64,000 nucleotides of DNA from Umbelopsis ramanniana AG (lineage: Eukaryota > Mucoromycota > Umbelopsidomycetes > Umbelopsidales > Umbelopsidaceae), in the NCBI RefSeq assembly GCF_025399195.1, contig NW_026252098.1, positions 62,001-126,000 on the forward strand, given 5' to 3'. Shown one piece after another: positions 11,385-24,404 of this stretch. Numbering within the stretch: the stretch's first letter is position 1; every line of letters begins with the position of its first letter. Below the pieces are notes generated by a model, which saw only the letters and a program-made list of their open reading frames with translations, did no database searches and was not told where the DNA came from. Position numbers and translations under genes: made by a program.

Positions 11385-11867
11385 AATGAATATAGCTTTA
11401 CCCCAACCACATTAATCACAAATTTTCCTTACCAGATGCTCCGCTGGCCAAGCTTGTTTGAATGGAAGGAATAAAAAATTGGCACTTTAATGAATAGCTT
11501 CAATTTATTTGTTTTATCACACATACTGCATTATTAGCTAGTTTTAACTATACAACGCAAGAACTATTTGTTGAGCAAAATCCAAATCAAGCGGTTTGTA
11601 TTCAAGTAACGTCCATTAGACTAATTGGCGGGAAATTAACGCCAATGCTGCAGAAAGCTAGTTATTCAACTGAGGACAACTTGCCACATAAAAAGCTATG
11701 AGAAGCAGTTTCCACATTCCAACATATTGCAAATTCAGAAAGGCCACTTATCAGTGAACTGTATCACCCATCGGGACAAACAGCTTCCACACATATATGT
11801 ACATGACATATTTATCATGATCAGGTCTTTATTTTTTTTCATTCACATCGTATGAACCATGATCCGG
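11385..11867. other. Convergent intergenic region
   Basis: Two 3' ends meet here (TFIIS-core on plus, CFT1 on minus). It is AT-rich and has no coding signal; a T-run at about 11831-11839 lies just outside the CFT1 stop. I looked here for a zinc-ribbon exon of TFIIS and found none. Confidence 0.6.
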
Positions 11868-14800
11868 TTATAAATAATTCACACCGATCGCAGTGTCTAT
11901 AAGATCCTCCATAATTCTCTCTACCGTAGTTCCTATTTGTTTCGTCATCTCCTGTTGTCGGTTAAGTGGTAAATTGATGAATTGGAAGATAAGGTCTCCA
12001 TCTAATATCACACGCGAACGATTGGATGCGAGTTTCTCTTTTGAAGATCTCATGATTCTACAACCCAGTCACTACATTAGTACCTTGTACCGGATAATTT
12101 GTTTCATAAAGTTGGTAAGCATTTACCTGAAGGCACGCGGATTCAGACCAGCGACATGCTGAAGGCCGTTCACCAATTGACCGTACAGGAGCAGTAATCT
12201 TTTGTACGTCTTCTCTGATATAGGAGTCACCATTGAAATGCTTCCGTTCAAAGAGCCTACATTTGTAGATGAATTGAATCAATAACACCAAACTAGATGG
12301 GCATTGGGCTTATCAACGTGACACTTACCACATAAATTGAAATGACGTTTTCCATACTCTATTCCGTCTACAGTTTTTTGTCGTGCGGGTATACGAGTTG
12401 TACAACGAATCTGTGAGCCCATGTGGAAATCACCACGCCGCATAAGTTTTAATCCGCTATATGACTGCAAATCTGAAGTTTGACTCGGTCAGCACGAGGG
12501 TTGTTCTAAAACCAATTTATAGTCAAAGCATAACACTTACTGTATGGAGCATATTGGTAAACGGCAATATTTTCCTCTGTATCACCAACCAGTAGCTGCA
12601 GAGACTTCTCTTCCGCAAGGAAACCGACGCAATTCACTCCCAAATCATGATAATCTTTGCCAAGCATGACAAGCTTTGCCGGTTCAACTTGGTATCCCAA
12701 GAACCAAATGGACTTTTGAGCATCTCCAAGAAGAATGAAGTTCTTGATGGCGACCATGCTTGTCACATATGTTTGTACATCAATGAAGGCGACACCAACT
12801 AAGCTTTCGTTATCCTCAAAGCTGTATATGAAGACTTTGGGGCCGGTGGTTGAGACAAGATGCCCACTGCAGGCGCATAATGCCGAGACTGCTCCCTTCA
12901 CCTCTTCTGTATGAACCAGTTTGAATTTATGATTGGTTTGTGGATTATCGATTTCAGGAACGACTTCAATGACATCGAAGATCAAGATCTATTTTTCACA
13001 CATTAGTTTTCAATCTCATCAAGAAGGAAAAAGAACCAACATCCTACTTACTCGACCTCTCATTGCTGTGTCCTCTCCTTTCAGGTAGCCAGTTCCGACT
13101 ACCATAAAATCTTTTCGTCCATTGGCAGTCTGTTGACTCTCAAGATTCATGCAATCAAGGCAGAAACCCTGCTCTGCCTCATCTAGAGCATAGGTATCCA
13201 CAATCTCCCATGTGATTGGCGATACTAAGATCATTGAAAACTCTTCAATTGTAGGCAAATATTCGCCTTGATCACGTTTCGGAGGATCCTCGAGCGGCGT
13301 GCCGTCTTCGTTTTTGAGTTGTATTGGCTGAGGTGATGATATGAGCATAGCGTACACTTCCATTTGAGCGTGGTATTGTACTTTGTGGACGGTATGGTTA
13401 ATGAGAACTTTTTTCATGGGCCATGCTGTATCGTAAGTGATGCCGTCAGTAGGTAGCTGACGCATTTGAACTTGATTCTGTCGATGAAGATGACGTGTCA
13501 GAGCATGGCTTATGCAACCAAGAGAATTTTCAGATCGTTTGACATACCTGATCGTCTGCTGTCATGAAACTGTGGTGAAAGTTGATATTATGGAATGGTG
13601 TGAAAGCTTCTATTGCAGTTTTAGTTGCCATAGGATGAACACGAATGGGGCTTTTACTCGAGCAAAGAATCCAAAGAGGTTTCTTTCCTGTAACAAAAAC
13701 GCCGGAATAACCACTGATGTTTTCGAATAAAACGAGACGAGATTCACTGCTATTCTCTTGCGTTTTGTTAATATCAAGGCTAGTGCCATTGATACCATCC
13801 TCCTGTCCCTTTTGCTGCGCAGCGTGTGAGAAGACAATGTCTTGTTCCACTCTTGAAAAGCGGATTCCTAGCCTACTGTCATCCTCCACCAAGTTTACTG
13901 GCTTTCCATCAGCATTATTGTGAGAATTGACATCATTACCAGCACTGTACTGATATGCATTATATACTACAATATCGTTTGTGATGGTTTGAGCCTAGGA
14001 AAACGCCTATCAGCACTATACTTTCATACGCAACATAGTGCAACAAGTTTTGAATATTTACCACAAGATATGGGAATTTGACCTCTTTTCCAATAGAAGT
14101 CAAAATGACAGATTTTATCTTGTTTGATGAGTTGTCACTGAGTTTGGGTAGTTCCAAAGGTTGTGCAAGTGGATTTGGGGCTACAGATGTACTGTCAGCT
14201 AATATACTGGGCAATTGGTCGAACCTTGGAAAGGAAAACACCTCTTTGAAGGTAGGTAGAGAATAAATCTGTGAATGAATAGAAGAATTAGCCATCAGAT
14301 TCCCAAGCACAATCGATACTGCATACAGTTAAGAAGACATATACCTTTAAACAACCATCCGTGCAGTAGACCTGGCACCACATGGTAGACTTTGTGTCTA
14401 CTCCAAGTCCTCCAAGATTGCTGACATTTGATTCATCAATAAGTTCATCAGACTGCGCTACAACTTGTGGTGGTGCACTTATGTACAAATCATCGTCTTC
14501 ACCCATACTGTCGTCATCCTTGTCTTCTTCTACCGTTGCAATTGGTCGACTATTCACCTCTGCCATGGTCTTGTCTTCTTCGATGTCATCTGCGTTGTTA
14601 CCATAAAGGTCCATATCAATGGCATCCATGTCATCACCACCAGGAGATGGTGATCGGTTAGCCTTTTTGTTAAAGTTGTCGAGTTGTACGCTGTTTTTTC
14701 TCTTTCGTCTAGAGCCTTTTCTTGACGCTTTGATTGTGTCAAGGTCTTTGACGGAAGCAAAGGTACGCGATTGATCTAAAAAGGCGGAGCACGCTTCAAT

Positions 14801-17750
14801 GGATAGATCCTGAACCAAAACAATTCGTTAAAATATTGATCGAAATATATATGGCAGCTTTGAGATCGCATAATACAAACCTGCACATCTTTGGGAAGTG
14901 CGATTGATTTGAGATCTTTGGACTTCACATCAGCTTCATAAGCTAATATGGATTTGTTGTTCAAGAGCAGTATAACGTATGGACTATTGATACAGGCGGA
15001 AGTGATTCGCTTTCCTTGTTCCATTCCAATGACTTGCTTCTTCTTGGCATCTAACATACATGATATCGTTCATAACTGCGTCCTGGTCAAACAAGCAGTA
15101 GCAATTATTGACTCACCAGCACTCAACAATAGTATGCCACTTGTATGAACTTGAACTATTCTCGTCTCATTAAGGACAGAGCCAGCAGCGAGAGTTGGAC
15201 CCTTTACATAAAAGCCAGAATGTCCAAGTTCTTGAAGGTCTTCACCAGCACCAAATACCTAAAAAAAAAAAATACAGGTTATTATGGCTGAGAGTAGTAT
15301 GTACGAAGCTATCACTCGCTCACCATGGTTGATTTTGACTTGCTTATAACAAGGAATTTATCATATGAGGATAGCTCTCCACCTTGAATATCACCCATTC
15401 CGCTTCGAGAATGTCTTGTTACTTGGTTGCCTTCCAACTCCAATCCTTCAAAATATTGCTCTTTTCTACATTTGATAGCAAATAGAGCCTGACAGTCTTC
15501 TTGATTAAATGAAAAGTTCACAGCTGTATGTATATTTCTTCGAAGTACAGATACGTTTCCATTCTTGCCATATCCGGAACATGCCACTATCTCTATGTTA
15601 TCGTCATTATCGAGCTTGCCAGCATTCGTTCCCTCGGTTTGCTATAGTATCGCGATCGTCGTTAGAACAAAGACAGCATTTTTGACATGTGAATGTCCAA
15701 TGACATACCTCATCTGGAGCTTGGATTAAAGCACCGAAAGTGAGATCCGCAACTGGCCCACAGTTCAACAGTCTGTCGCATACTTTAAATTTGAATCCGC
15801 TCTCCACCACGCCATTAACAGTAACTTCACCATTTACACTATCTTCCAGTGAGGAGCCATAGAGATCTATCAAAAAGATATAGGTTTAGTTAAACCTCCT
15901 CCTCCACTGGCATTATACTACGATTCTCATACCTGCTGCTAGATCACCAGTGCTTGATCTGGACGGTAATTTTGGCCGAGTCCTGCGTAGCTTGTTTTGT
16001 GCTTGTACATTTGGCCATTCCCATTTAACCAACAATGAGTCGGCAGCCCGACTACCTAAGAAAAAATAGCCGTTCTTCACAGGTGTGGCACATGAGGGAA
16101 TACACGCGATATGCGAATTCTTATCCGCTTTGTCCGTGGGTTCTTCAACCCGTTCAATGTTGAACCCAACAACTTTGCTTCCATCCAGTTGCAGTTCCAC
16201 TGTGATCCATTGGCCATCCCTTAAGAATAAACAAATTCTTGTGCCTCCCAGTAGAACAAATTGCGCACCTTCAAGCTCCAACTCCATGCCAATCGTCTTG
16301 GCGTCAAAAATCATTCCAGGAAAGTTGGTTACCAACTTGGCATATCCATTCACGGCGATACCAATGCCGGGTGATCCTTGCGCGACATATATGAGCGAGT
16401 TGGCTGACAAAACCATCAAGCCAGCTGCTGGTTTAGGAACAGCGAATAGGCGTGTACAGTCGTAGGGTAAGTTATCCAGAGAATAGATGATAGGATAAAC
16501 GCGAGAGGAGATGTCGAGAGAGACAACCGCTAACGAAACCGTATCTTTTGTGTCATTCAATTTGCTAAGATACATGTTAGATTGTGGATGCAGATGATGA
16601 CACTACTTTCTCTCACATAGCTTACCCTGTCCAAGTCGGGTTAGATTGATACAAAATTGCCAAAGTAGGCTCGTAGTAATCGTGAAGAAAGACCATGTCG
16701 ATAACGTTCCGTATGCGAGAATCGATCTCTGAGACGTCTATTACATAGCTCGGAGCGTATGGCCACCTAAAATGACTTGAAGCTTCAGTATCATAGCAAG
16801 ATTGATGCAAAAGTGTAAAATCACTGTACCTTGATTGGTCATCTTCAAGTCGTTTGCTCCTGTCTTTTGAGACTGATACTGCATCACCAATGCTTTCTGA
16901 TTGACGAAAGGGCAAAATGGCCATTTTGTCAGAATAAAAGTTGAGAACTGCACATCGCTGTTGAGGATCAATGTGTACTTCGGGCGGATACGAATTGGAT
17001 AGAAATTCATTCTATAGTTTTCAAATCGTTAGGGATTTCGTATCTGCATGCCATATTTGAATAGGATTTTTGACTGTAATGGACTTTTAATCAACAACAG
17101 TGATTTGCTTACCTTGAATTCATCTCGTTCATAATAGTGAATAGATACTGTTGTTACTGAATGCGTTGCCGGAGACCACTCCAATAGTGACATCTGTAAT
17201 TCAAGCGTCAATCAATGTTGATATGAAAGCATTTCTAGGATTCTGGCAAACATACCTTCGCATCGCTAAAAGCTAACAATAGACTGTGACAACCTTCTTT
17301 ACCGCGTTCTGACGAAGTACGTACAACACCCATCGACGTTACAGTACCACTCAGTTTATATTGCGCTACCAGATCAAGTCTGCCTACTCGACTGGTCTTC
17401 AGGGTATCAGACGCTATTGGTTGTATTTTCGGGTACACGAGTTCCTTTTAAACGCCAGTTAACTGTATGTTGAACGTAATAAAGCATCCATGTCTTCGTC
17501 CACTAACCTGTTCCATATCTTGGTCAAACCGATCCTTGATCGTCGGTTCTTGATCAACAGCCTCGTCAATCTCCTGCGAGAGCTCGACAGAAACCGGTTC
17601 GACGATGCGCTCGACAAAATCATAGATCTCCAGAAGTGTGCCCCTCGCCACCAACAGATTGTTACTGTACGGCGATGTGAACTGAGCTTTCTCTACATGT
17701 TCGACTGTTTGAGGCGGCAGTAGCTCCTTGCAAATGGTATAAGCCGACAT
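11868..17750 (-). CDS. CFT1: Cleavage and polyadenylation specificity factor subunit 1 (CPSF160/Cft1)
   Basis: A long gene of roughly 20 short exons starting at 17750 (MSAYTICKELLPPQTVEH) and ending at 11868. N-terminal beta-propeller blocks include NLLVARGTLLEIYDF, RLDLVAQYKLSGTVTSMGVV, and FLHDYYEPTLAILYQSNPTW. A central part carries FKVCDRLLNCGPVADLTFG. The CPSF-A C-terminal region includes KDFMVVGTGYLKGEDTAMRG, LLGDAQKSIWFLGYQ and the last helix GTTVERIMEDLIDTAIG. This is the scaffold of the CPF/CPSF mRNA 3'-processing complex, together with the WDR33/Pfs2 and CPSF30/Yth1 homologues, in the nucleus. An acidic Asp/Glu-rich and Lys/Arg-rich linker sits near 14450-14720. The expected size is close to that of human CPSF1 (about 1,440 residues). 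Exon borders were not all resolved. Confidence 0.94.
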
Positions 17751-18004
17751 TGACAAGCGAAGAGAGTCTCAAACGCAGTCCTCCGCGTTTGACGTTAAGG
17801 CTTCTCTATGTCCCAAAATTTTTGATTCCCGGTCCAAAACATTTTCAAGGACGTGTTCAAGCACGAAACGCCAATTTCTTATGATAGTCGCAATTAAGCT
17901 TATCTTAACAGAGTAAAAGATGGTGTGAGAGAACTTTCCGGTAATCCATAGCCACAATTAGCTACAGTGGTTCGTTGCTTTCAGATGATGTCGATAATAA
18001 ATGG

Positions 18005-18514
18005 TCATAGGTATGCTTTCAGCCTATTCTTTGCTTTGGCATAGTTCATCTGGCTCTTACTGCTGGCCAAGCGTTTCATAAGCTCAGTATCCATCATCCC
18101 AGTGCAAGGAGCAATTGTCTTTACCATGTTGGAAATCTGACCGTTTGCTTTTGCATGCATGACTGCAACTAAATACATTAATGATTTACTTAGCTTCGCA
18201 GCATCGTACTCTTCATTTAGCATTAGCCAAGTAGCTTTGTCCCTCCTTTTCACGTACTACAATTGAAACCTTAGCATTGTCCCCAACGCCATACAGTTTA
18301 CAGTGGGGCATATGACCCTGAGAAATCCATTACTTGGTTCTGCCGATTCATCTAATCTTACAGGACAGCTACTCTTGCAGGCAGTCTTCAACAATTCATA
18401 ACGATTTATGGGGCTGAGCTGGAGCACTGGTACATTGTATGACGAGTCTTTGTTTGTCAAAGAACACCACAAGCCAGTCCATAAAAAACAAAAATTAAAT
18501 GGCGACGGTGAAGT
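18005..18514 (-). CDS. Hypothetical protein, two-exon model, or degenerate coding remnant
   Basis: Two minus-strand open frames, roughly 18514-18300 and 18241-18005, join through a possible intron of about 60 nt (GT after GFLR, AG before YVKRRDKATW). The joined product would be about 145 residues. It starts at an in-frame MAFTSPSPFNF, carries four Cys early on, and ends in a Lys/Met-rich helical stretch (AKLSKSLMYLVAVMHAKA, then MNYAKAKNRLKAYL). I recognise no family. Without the intron the frame is broken by a stop at 18257. It sits in a gene-poor interval, so a decayed mobile-element gene is possible. Confidence 0.3.
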
Positions 18515-18599
18515 AAAGGCCATCCCATCCAAATCAGGCCTGACCAAACTCGGTGGCTGGATTTCGCAGCAGTTTCAGTCGATACCTTTTTTTATACAC

Positions 18600-19190
18600 T
18601 GATATTTACCGTAAAGGCATAATATAAATGTTATAAGATGTGTGTGAACCAGTGACCTCTTGTGTACAAGTTTTGAATGACAGAATGGCAAACGAAATGA
18701 TTCTGCTTTAGACGGACTGTTTGTACGGCCTTGAGTTTCTTCCTTGTTTCTTCCTTTCCCCACACCAAAATTTTGTCCCACAAACATTCACCCGTTCGAA
18801 CACACACACTTTGTGACAATGCCCACATTTGCAAGCCCAGCTTTGCGCGTGACCAGCTTATGCGTAATATGGAAGGATGGAGAAAGGCATGAACAAAATC
18901 TTAGGTCATCCCTTTGACTGTACTGGAAAATTACTTTAGACAATACATTTACAACTTCCACATGCCTTGCCGAAGTCGTGCGAAAGCTAAGTGGGGAAAT
19001 TGTTTGGTTACTTGATACCCCAAGGGTCTGTGATACCTCAAATATGGGAAAATCGATGCGTATAAAAAGGGACGAGAATGTCAGTAGACTTTTGTCTCTT
19101 TACATTTTTCATTATAATTTTTCTGATTCCTCCACCCTTCAGAAATACTATTCGCTAATACGGCCCTTCAAAATTACCACCACTATAGCT
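18600..19190. other. Gene-poor interval upstream of zinc-knuckle ORF
   Basis: No convincing coding sequence. Its right end contains the TATA box at 19061 and a pyrimidine-rich leader for the small zinc-knuckle ORF. Confidence 0.5.
19061..19070 (+). promoter_or_regulatory. TATA box of the zinc-knuckle microprotein gene
   Basis: TATAAAAAGG is a strong TATA match. It lies 130 bases before the ATG at 19191, followed by a T/C-rich stretch (19095-19140) that would suit a transcription start. Confidence 0.6.
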
Positions 19191-19310
19191 ATGCTTAAAC
19201 CGTTTTACGAACTAGTGAGTTACTCCGGAAAAGGTCTTCATTGCTCGTTTTGTCATGGAACTGGACATTCTAAGCGCGACTGTCCCTACCGGCCTCGACA
19301 GTGTTATTAA
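19191..19310 (+). CDS. 39-residue zinc-knuckle (CCHC) microprotein or Gag remnant
   Basis: The ORF encodes 39 residues with one CCHC knuckle, CSFCHGTGHSKRDC (C-x2-C-x4-H-x4-C), ending YRPRQCY. Zinc knuckles bind single-stranded RNA or DNA and occur in retroelement Gag proteins and cellular RNA-binding proteins. It has a strong TATA box at 19061, a pyrimidine-rich leader, and A-rich sequence after the stop, which argues for real expression. The frame stays open upstream to 18978, so a longer 110-residue form is formally possible, but that would put the TATA box inside the coding region. No reverse transcriptase or integrase lies nearby. It may be a domesticated or decayed Gag fragment. Confidence 0.45.
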   Translation: MLKPFYELVSYSGKGLHCSFCHGTGHSKRDCPYRPRQCY

Positions 19311-20012
19311 AAGAAAAAAAGTGATGCGGCACCTCAACTTCCGTATACCATCGTCTTTTGGCAAAATGCTTCTCAAAATTTACCCTTCCTCGTTTTTATA
19401 CGCTGGCACCTTCCCTTTATATAATGTACATTCCACTATCCGTCTTACTTAGTATTCCAACCAATGTAAATATCGACACGTAATAAATGACAATTCTGTT
19501 ATGGTGTGATCAAATGACTTTTATTTGGATGGGGTAAACAGGGCCCAGGTACGATGACCATACGTTCGACAAGAAATATTATAGCAGGCATTAGATTAAT
19601 AGCATTGAACTGAAATTTTGTTATATGACTAGATCACTGAGCAGTGCAGGCTGTGTGTCAAGTGCTGTAACCGGTAGAAAATCGATTGCGTAGGTCATAA
19701 AAGTGGCCAATCACACAGGCGGTAATTACCTACCTAAGGAAAATTTCGCTGTGAAAGGGAAGTGGTGACAAAGACATTGAGGCATATTGTCTTTAGCGGC
19801 AGCAGTATGAAATTGGTTGCTTCCTTTTGGAATATCAAAGCAAACATCTTACTCGCTAGCTGCCACCGACCTTTTGAGTGCCAGAGTGACTTTTCAGTTG
19901 GGAAATTGTGACTTGTTTTGTCAAAAACTCCTGCAAGCTCAAGCCGGCACCTCGATCTTTGGTTTCTTTCATTTTATTCTCGCCCGAACTTGATGTCTTG
20001 TAGCAACGAATC
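19311..20012. other. Intergenic, upstream of ZZZ3-like gene
   Basis: About 700 bases with no coding signal. The start of the interval is the AT-rich 3' side of the zinc-knuckle ORF, and the end is the promoter of the ZZZ3-like gene. No TATA box is evident. Confidence 0.5.
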
Positions 20013-22361
20013 ATGTCAACGGAACCGAGTGAGGAATCTCAATTACAAGAATCAGCGTCGTTAGATAGCTCAGTGGTTACACCAAATAACCCAGCTATTG
20101 AGCTCTCGCCTTCCGAGATAAATGGCGCCAATTGTTCGGACAAATATGATTTGATCAAGCAGAGCATCAATCAATCAATTCCCCCGGAGGAGCAGAGAAT
20201 TTTAGACGAGAATGAAGAGTAGGGAACCGATTCGTTATATTTGTAGGTTGACTGTCCAATTCCCCTCAACTAACGACGTACTTGTTGATATTGGACTCCA
20301 GTTATCAAGCTATGTTAAAGGCGGTGAATGTTCTTCACTATCAATTGAAGCAAGCTAAAAAAGACGTGAAGGCATTAATAGAAATGAAAGAAAAGGCTAT
20401 CTCAGAGCCATTTGAATTTGTAAATAAGTTGAAAAGAAAGGTATGTCAGGCAAGGAATTGAAACCGCGATGGAGGATTTTGATCTGACGAAGTCGGCTTA
20501 CTTAGGTTAAACTGGATATACCTCCTCTACAAAAAGTGGTGTGCGTTCAAGAGGTGGATTGGAGTCGTTTCCAAGTTCCACCTGAAGGACGAGTTGCTCG
20601 TCAACTTGGTAATGCTCGTGATCATTTGTATAGCGCCGAATGTCAATCCAGCTACTAACAAAATTTAAGCAAATCTGGCTGGTTCATCAGCGCGTATATC
20701 GCCTCATGAAAGGAAGGCTCTATTTAAGGTATCTGTCACAATTGAATATTTATAATGAGATAGGTACTGATGACTACCCGCTGTGTTTTTTTTAGAACAT
20801 TTTGGATATGCCTTCGCCAAATGTACGGAACTCACCTACCCCAAATTCGTCTCACCAAAAGATAACATTGGAAATAGAGAAGGCAGCTCGCGCGATGGGA
20901 TCTGCTGGAACAACACAATCGCGAGCAACCTCGGTATCAGATTTATCTGACAAGGATTCGGATGATGAGCCTTTGCTCAAAGGTCACAAAGGGAAGGGTA
21001 TAGGCAAGCGGCGGGCGTCAGCTGTAGGTTTGTCAATGCGCCATCTGCAAGATCCGCCATCACCAGCAGCATCCACAACGTCTAATCAGCTTAACGATGA
21101 GCTAACACCAAAATCACTATTGGCAAGAGCATCATGGCTTGCGGAGTCATCTCTCGACCATAGTAAACGAAGGACTGGGTCTCCGGAATCCAGCAGTCGG
21201 TAAGTGAACTGTGAGAACAAGGTTTAGATGTACTACCGGAAGGATAATCTGACGAGCATACTGTCGCGTTTTCTATAGAGCATCAACTACAGCAGGAGAC
21301 AGTGGTGATGATGAATCGAAACATGTGACACATAATCTACCTTGGTCGGACGATGAACAGAAGCGCTTAGAGGAGTTGTTGCAAATATTTCCAGACGAAC
21401 CTGTGCAGGCACAGCGATTCAACAAAATATCGGCAGCACTCGGGACAAGAACGCCACGTCAAGTAGCTAGTCGTGTACAAAAGTATTTTATAAAATTGGC
21501 CAAGAACGGCTTACCAGTTCCAGGGCGCATCACAATACCGGTAAGATTTAGTTTCCCTGAGTCAGCAGTATTAAAGTGTTGCTCATTAACCAACCATACA
21601 TGTCTACAGCCTTCTAGTTTGCCTAAAACGCAAAGACCTAATATCAAGTCCAAGTCTGGATCCGATTTCAAAAAGCCTAGACCAAAGGTTAAGCTCGAGA
21701 CAGATTCGCCGATCAGAACTTCAGGAACAAGCTATAATGTACACATTCCTGGTGAGGTCGGAAGTGTTAGGGTTTCTGGGGCTCGTTACATCACTGCGAA
21801 TCCCACGCCGTCTGTTATGATGACCGATAATGATTTCGACGGTTCGTCTATGGTGGGATCTCTTGCATATTCAAACACTGCACAAGGTGGGTTCACGCAG
21901 CCCACCGTCAATGAAAAAGGTGAAGCCATTCATTATGGATACGCGGTAAGCCCAATGTTGTTATTGTAAATGAGTAGGTGTCAAAAACATACTCATGAAG
22001 CATATGGTTTCGCTTTTGTAGTGCGATTCATGCGGTGATGAACCGATAGTTGGGGTTCGATACAAGTGCATGGAATGCGATGTTAGCGAAGAAGTCGATT
22101 TGTGCGAGAAATGCCATAGTAACGGCACTTTTACAAACGGTAAGCCGGTCGTCGTCCCATCAGCTTGCGAGATGTCAGGCGCAACCTTTTCATTCTAACT
22201 CTCCTTTTCACGTGACCTACGGACCCCCTGATCGGTTTTCAGACCATCATCCAACCTCTCATCAATTTGAGGCAATCACAATCGCGGATCCACTTCCATA
22301 CTACGCTGATGATGATTATGCTGGTGACAGTCAACTAGGAGAATTCGACTACCTTGGATAA
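20013..22361 (+). CDS. ZZZ3: ZZZ3-like Myb/ZZ zinc-finger chromatin protein
   Basis: A multi-exon gene starting MSTEPSEES. The N-terminal half has a helical LYQAMLKAVNVLHYQLKQAK-like segment and a Ser/Pro-rich linker (NSPTPNSS, DKDSDDEPLL). A SANT/Myb domain follows in the exon around 21325-21540: LPWSDDEQKRLEELLQIF, then RFNKISAALGTRTPRQVASR, then [18 protein letters not shown]. This is close to human ZZZ3 ([20 protein letters not shown]). The C-terminal ZZ finger is CDSCGDEPIVGVRYKCMECD, then DLCEKCH, completed by DHHPTSHQF after an intron with GT at about 22141. ZZZ3 is the histone H3-tail reader of the metazoan ATAC acetyltransferase complex. The protein ends with an acidic aromatic tail (YYADDDYAG...FDYLG). 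Domain calls are confident; an ATAC-like complex in this fungus is inference. Confidence 0.88.
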
Positions 22362-22714
22362 CAAATTACCCCTTGCCACAGGATAAACATCAAAACGCCA
22401 CCATGTGTTGCCTGCATTTTTTTCTAACGTTGGCACATTCCTAAAAACGTGGAGGCACAGCATGCAGCTTATTGGCAACTTTCTTACATGTTTCAAAAGG
22501 GTTATTTTATACACAGGAGAAATTTTTGATAACGGGATAATGCAAAAAATTCTTATTATGAACCAGCATAGTGTAGGAAACGAAAATGTAAAAGCTAATT
22601 ATGTACATAGAAAGAGAAGGAATGGAACAAAAAGCATAAAAGATCTTGGGTGATTAACAAAGGAGAGATTGATTGTCTCAGTTGAACTGGAGGGGTATAA
22701 TGGAGGGGGATTAT
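22362..22714. other. Convergent intergenic region
   Basis: The ZZZ3-like gene (+) and the HAL4-type kinase gene (-) converge on this interval of about 350 bases. It contains an AT-rich stretch with an open frame of no recognisable content; presumably it holds both 3' UTRs. Confidence 0.5.
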
Positions 22715-24057
22715 CTACTTTCTATGTGCAGTAGACGAAATGCAGGAGGGGCTGACATGGCGATGTTCCTGGTGCAAGTTGTCAAAGCCATTTCGGCATG
22801 TTTGGATTGATTTAAAATAAGGATCTTCCAGAATTTCTGCCATAGAGATACGGGTGCTAGGGTTGATGTCCAGCATACGGTACAGTAGGGACTTGCATTC
22901 TGGAGCCAATGTCTTGAATGTATCGTAGGATTGGTTTTCACGAGTTTTAAGGAATAAATGGTAGTTGGTCTCGTCTTTCTTGGCAATGCGCCAAGGAATA
23001 CCGTCGAAAAGCATACAATGGAAGACAATAGCGCAGGACCAGACGTCCACTTTGGTGGCATCGTACTCTTTTTGAGCAAACACTTCGGGAGCAATGTAAG
23101 GCTCAGAGCCAGTAACGCCGGAAGAAAGATGAGGCTTGCGCTCCCAGCACATGCGGAAGACATCTGATACGCCAAAATCACAAATCTTGAGACAGCCAGT
23201 GGCATCCAGCAAGAGATTTTCAGGTTTTAAATCTCTGTGAGCGACACCCATGGAATGCAAGTAGGCAACGCCGTTGATCATTTGCTTGAAGCAGCATTCC
23301 TTGGTGGTAAGGTCCATGTTTTGCGCCTTGATAGCAGAATACAGGTCTCCACCAGGGCACTGAAAACAAATCGAAAAGGTCACGATTTGGACTCTAGAAC
23401 ATGGCGCGTTGTTCCAGACGGGACACTTACATATTCCATAACGGTACAATATCGCTGCTGGTCGTCCAAAACGAGATCAATGGTCTGGACGACATTGTGG
23501 TGTTGAAACGTGGAACTGATGCAAAACTCGCCGGTCAGTTTCTTCATGTATTCTTTTTCAGTTTCATTCTTTCTTCTTTTTCGGAATTCCTTAACAGCAT
23601 AAAGCTTGTCGGAACTATCTTTGCGATCCATCTTGTGTACAAGTCGAACGACTGCAGTGGCTCCGCGACCGATGCAGGATCGTTTGTCACATGTTCCATA
23701 TTTTTTGAGGAGGCTGGTGGTATTGGAACTTTTGACTGAGCTGGCGGGGCTTCTTGCTTTCACTTTCGGTAAGGAATATCCATTTGGAGACAAATCCGAT
23801 GTAGGCTTGGCAGAGTGTTGAAACAATTTTTTGCCAACCATTCCAATGTTCAGCTTACTGGACTTGGCATCTTGTTTTGATCGATAGCTCTCGTTTCCAC
23901 TGATGTATTCGGAAGATCGGGTACTTGAACGACTAGACATACTGGAGGCGGGAGTGGGCTGATTTGATTTAACGATGTCTTTGTCGACCGCTACATGGTG
24001 TCTGTCAGACGAACTCCATGTGGATGGAGGGGAATATGTTGCATGTGCAACAGCCAT
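22715..24057 (-). CDS. HAL4/SAT4-type serine/threonine protein kinase
   Basis: Two exons, 23431-24057 and 22715-23359, with a 71-nt intron, give 423 residues. The N-terminal 120 residues are Ser-rich and likely disordered (SSMSSRSSTRSSEY). The kinase domain has a glycine loop variant (IGRGATAVVRLV), VAIK-type Lys in LYAVKEFRKRRK, HRDLKPENLLL, ICDFGVSDVF, the activation segment HLSSGVTGSEPYIAPEV and WSCAIVFHCMLFDGIPWR. The RKRRKNETEKEYMKKLTGEF block and the CPGGDL hinge are typical of the fungal NPR/HAL family (Hal4/Sat4, Hal5, S. pombe Hal4), which stabilises nutrient and potassium transporters at the plasma membrane. All catalytic residues are present. The 5' UTR side carries a GA/CT microsatellite at 24096-24113. 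Confidence 0.92.
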
Positions 24058-24095
24058 GTGTGCGAAGTATAGAAGAGGAGGAGGGTGGAAGGAAG

Positions 24096-24113
24096 AGAGA
24101 GAGAGAGAGGGGA
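24096..24113. repeat. GA microsatellite in the kinase 5' region
   Basis: Alternating GA dinucleotides lie about 40-55 bases upstream of the minus-strand kinase ATG. They read as a CT tract in the sense direction, as often seen near fungal transcription starts. Confidence 0.7.
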
Positions 24114-24404
24114 GTAATTGAGAGACAAGGTAAAATGTAGGTTCCTCTTAAAAAAAATAATGTGGTTAATTTGGGGTGACGGGTCTTCCCTTAGAGATAA
24201 AAAAAATATTCACTCTAAGCTCACTCACCCTACGCAGCTGTCAGGCCACTAGCGAAATGACCGCAGGCATTCAACTTCCGACTGCCCAATAGCCAATTAC
24301 GCTCACAAAATCTTTTTCAGCTCAAACCCTGCTCCCAAGCCAGCGCAGAAAATACATTGGCAGTCAGCCTTCCTGCCCTAGGCACTTTGATTTTTATTTA
24401 AATT

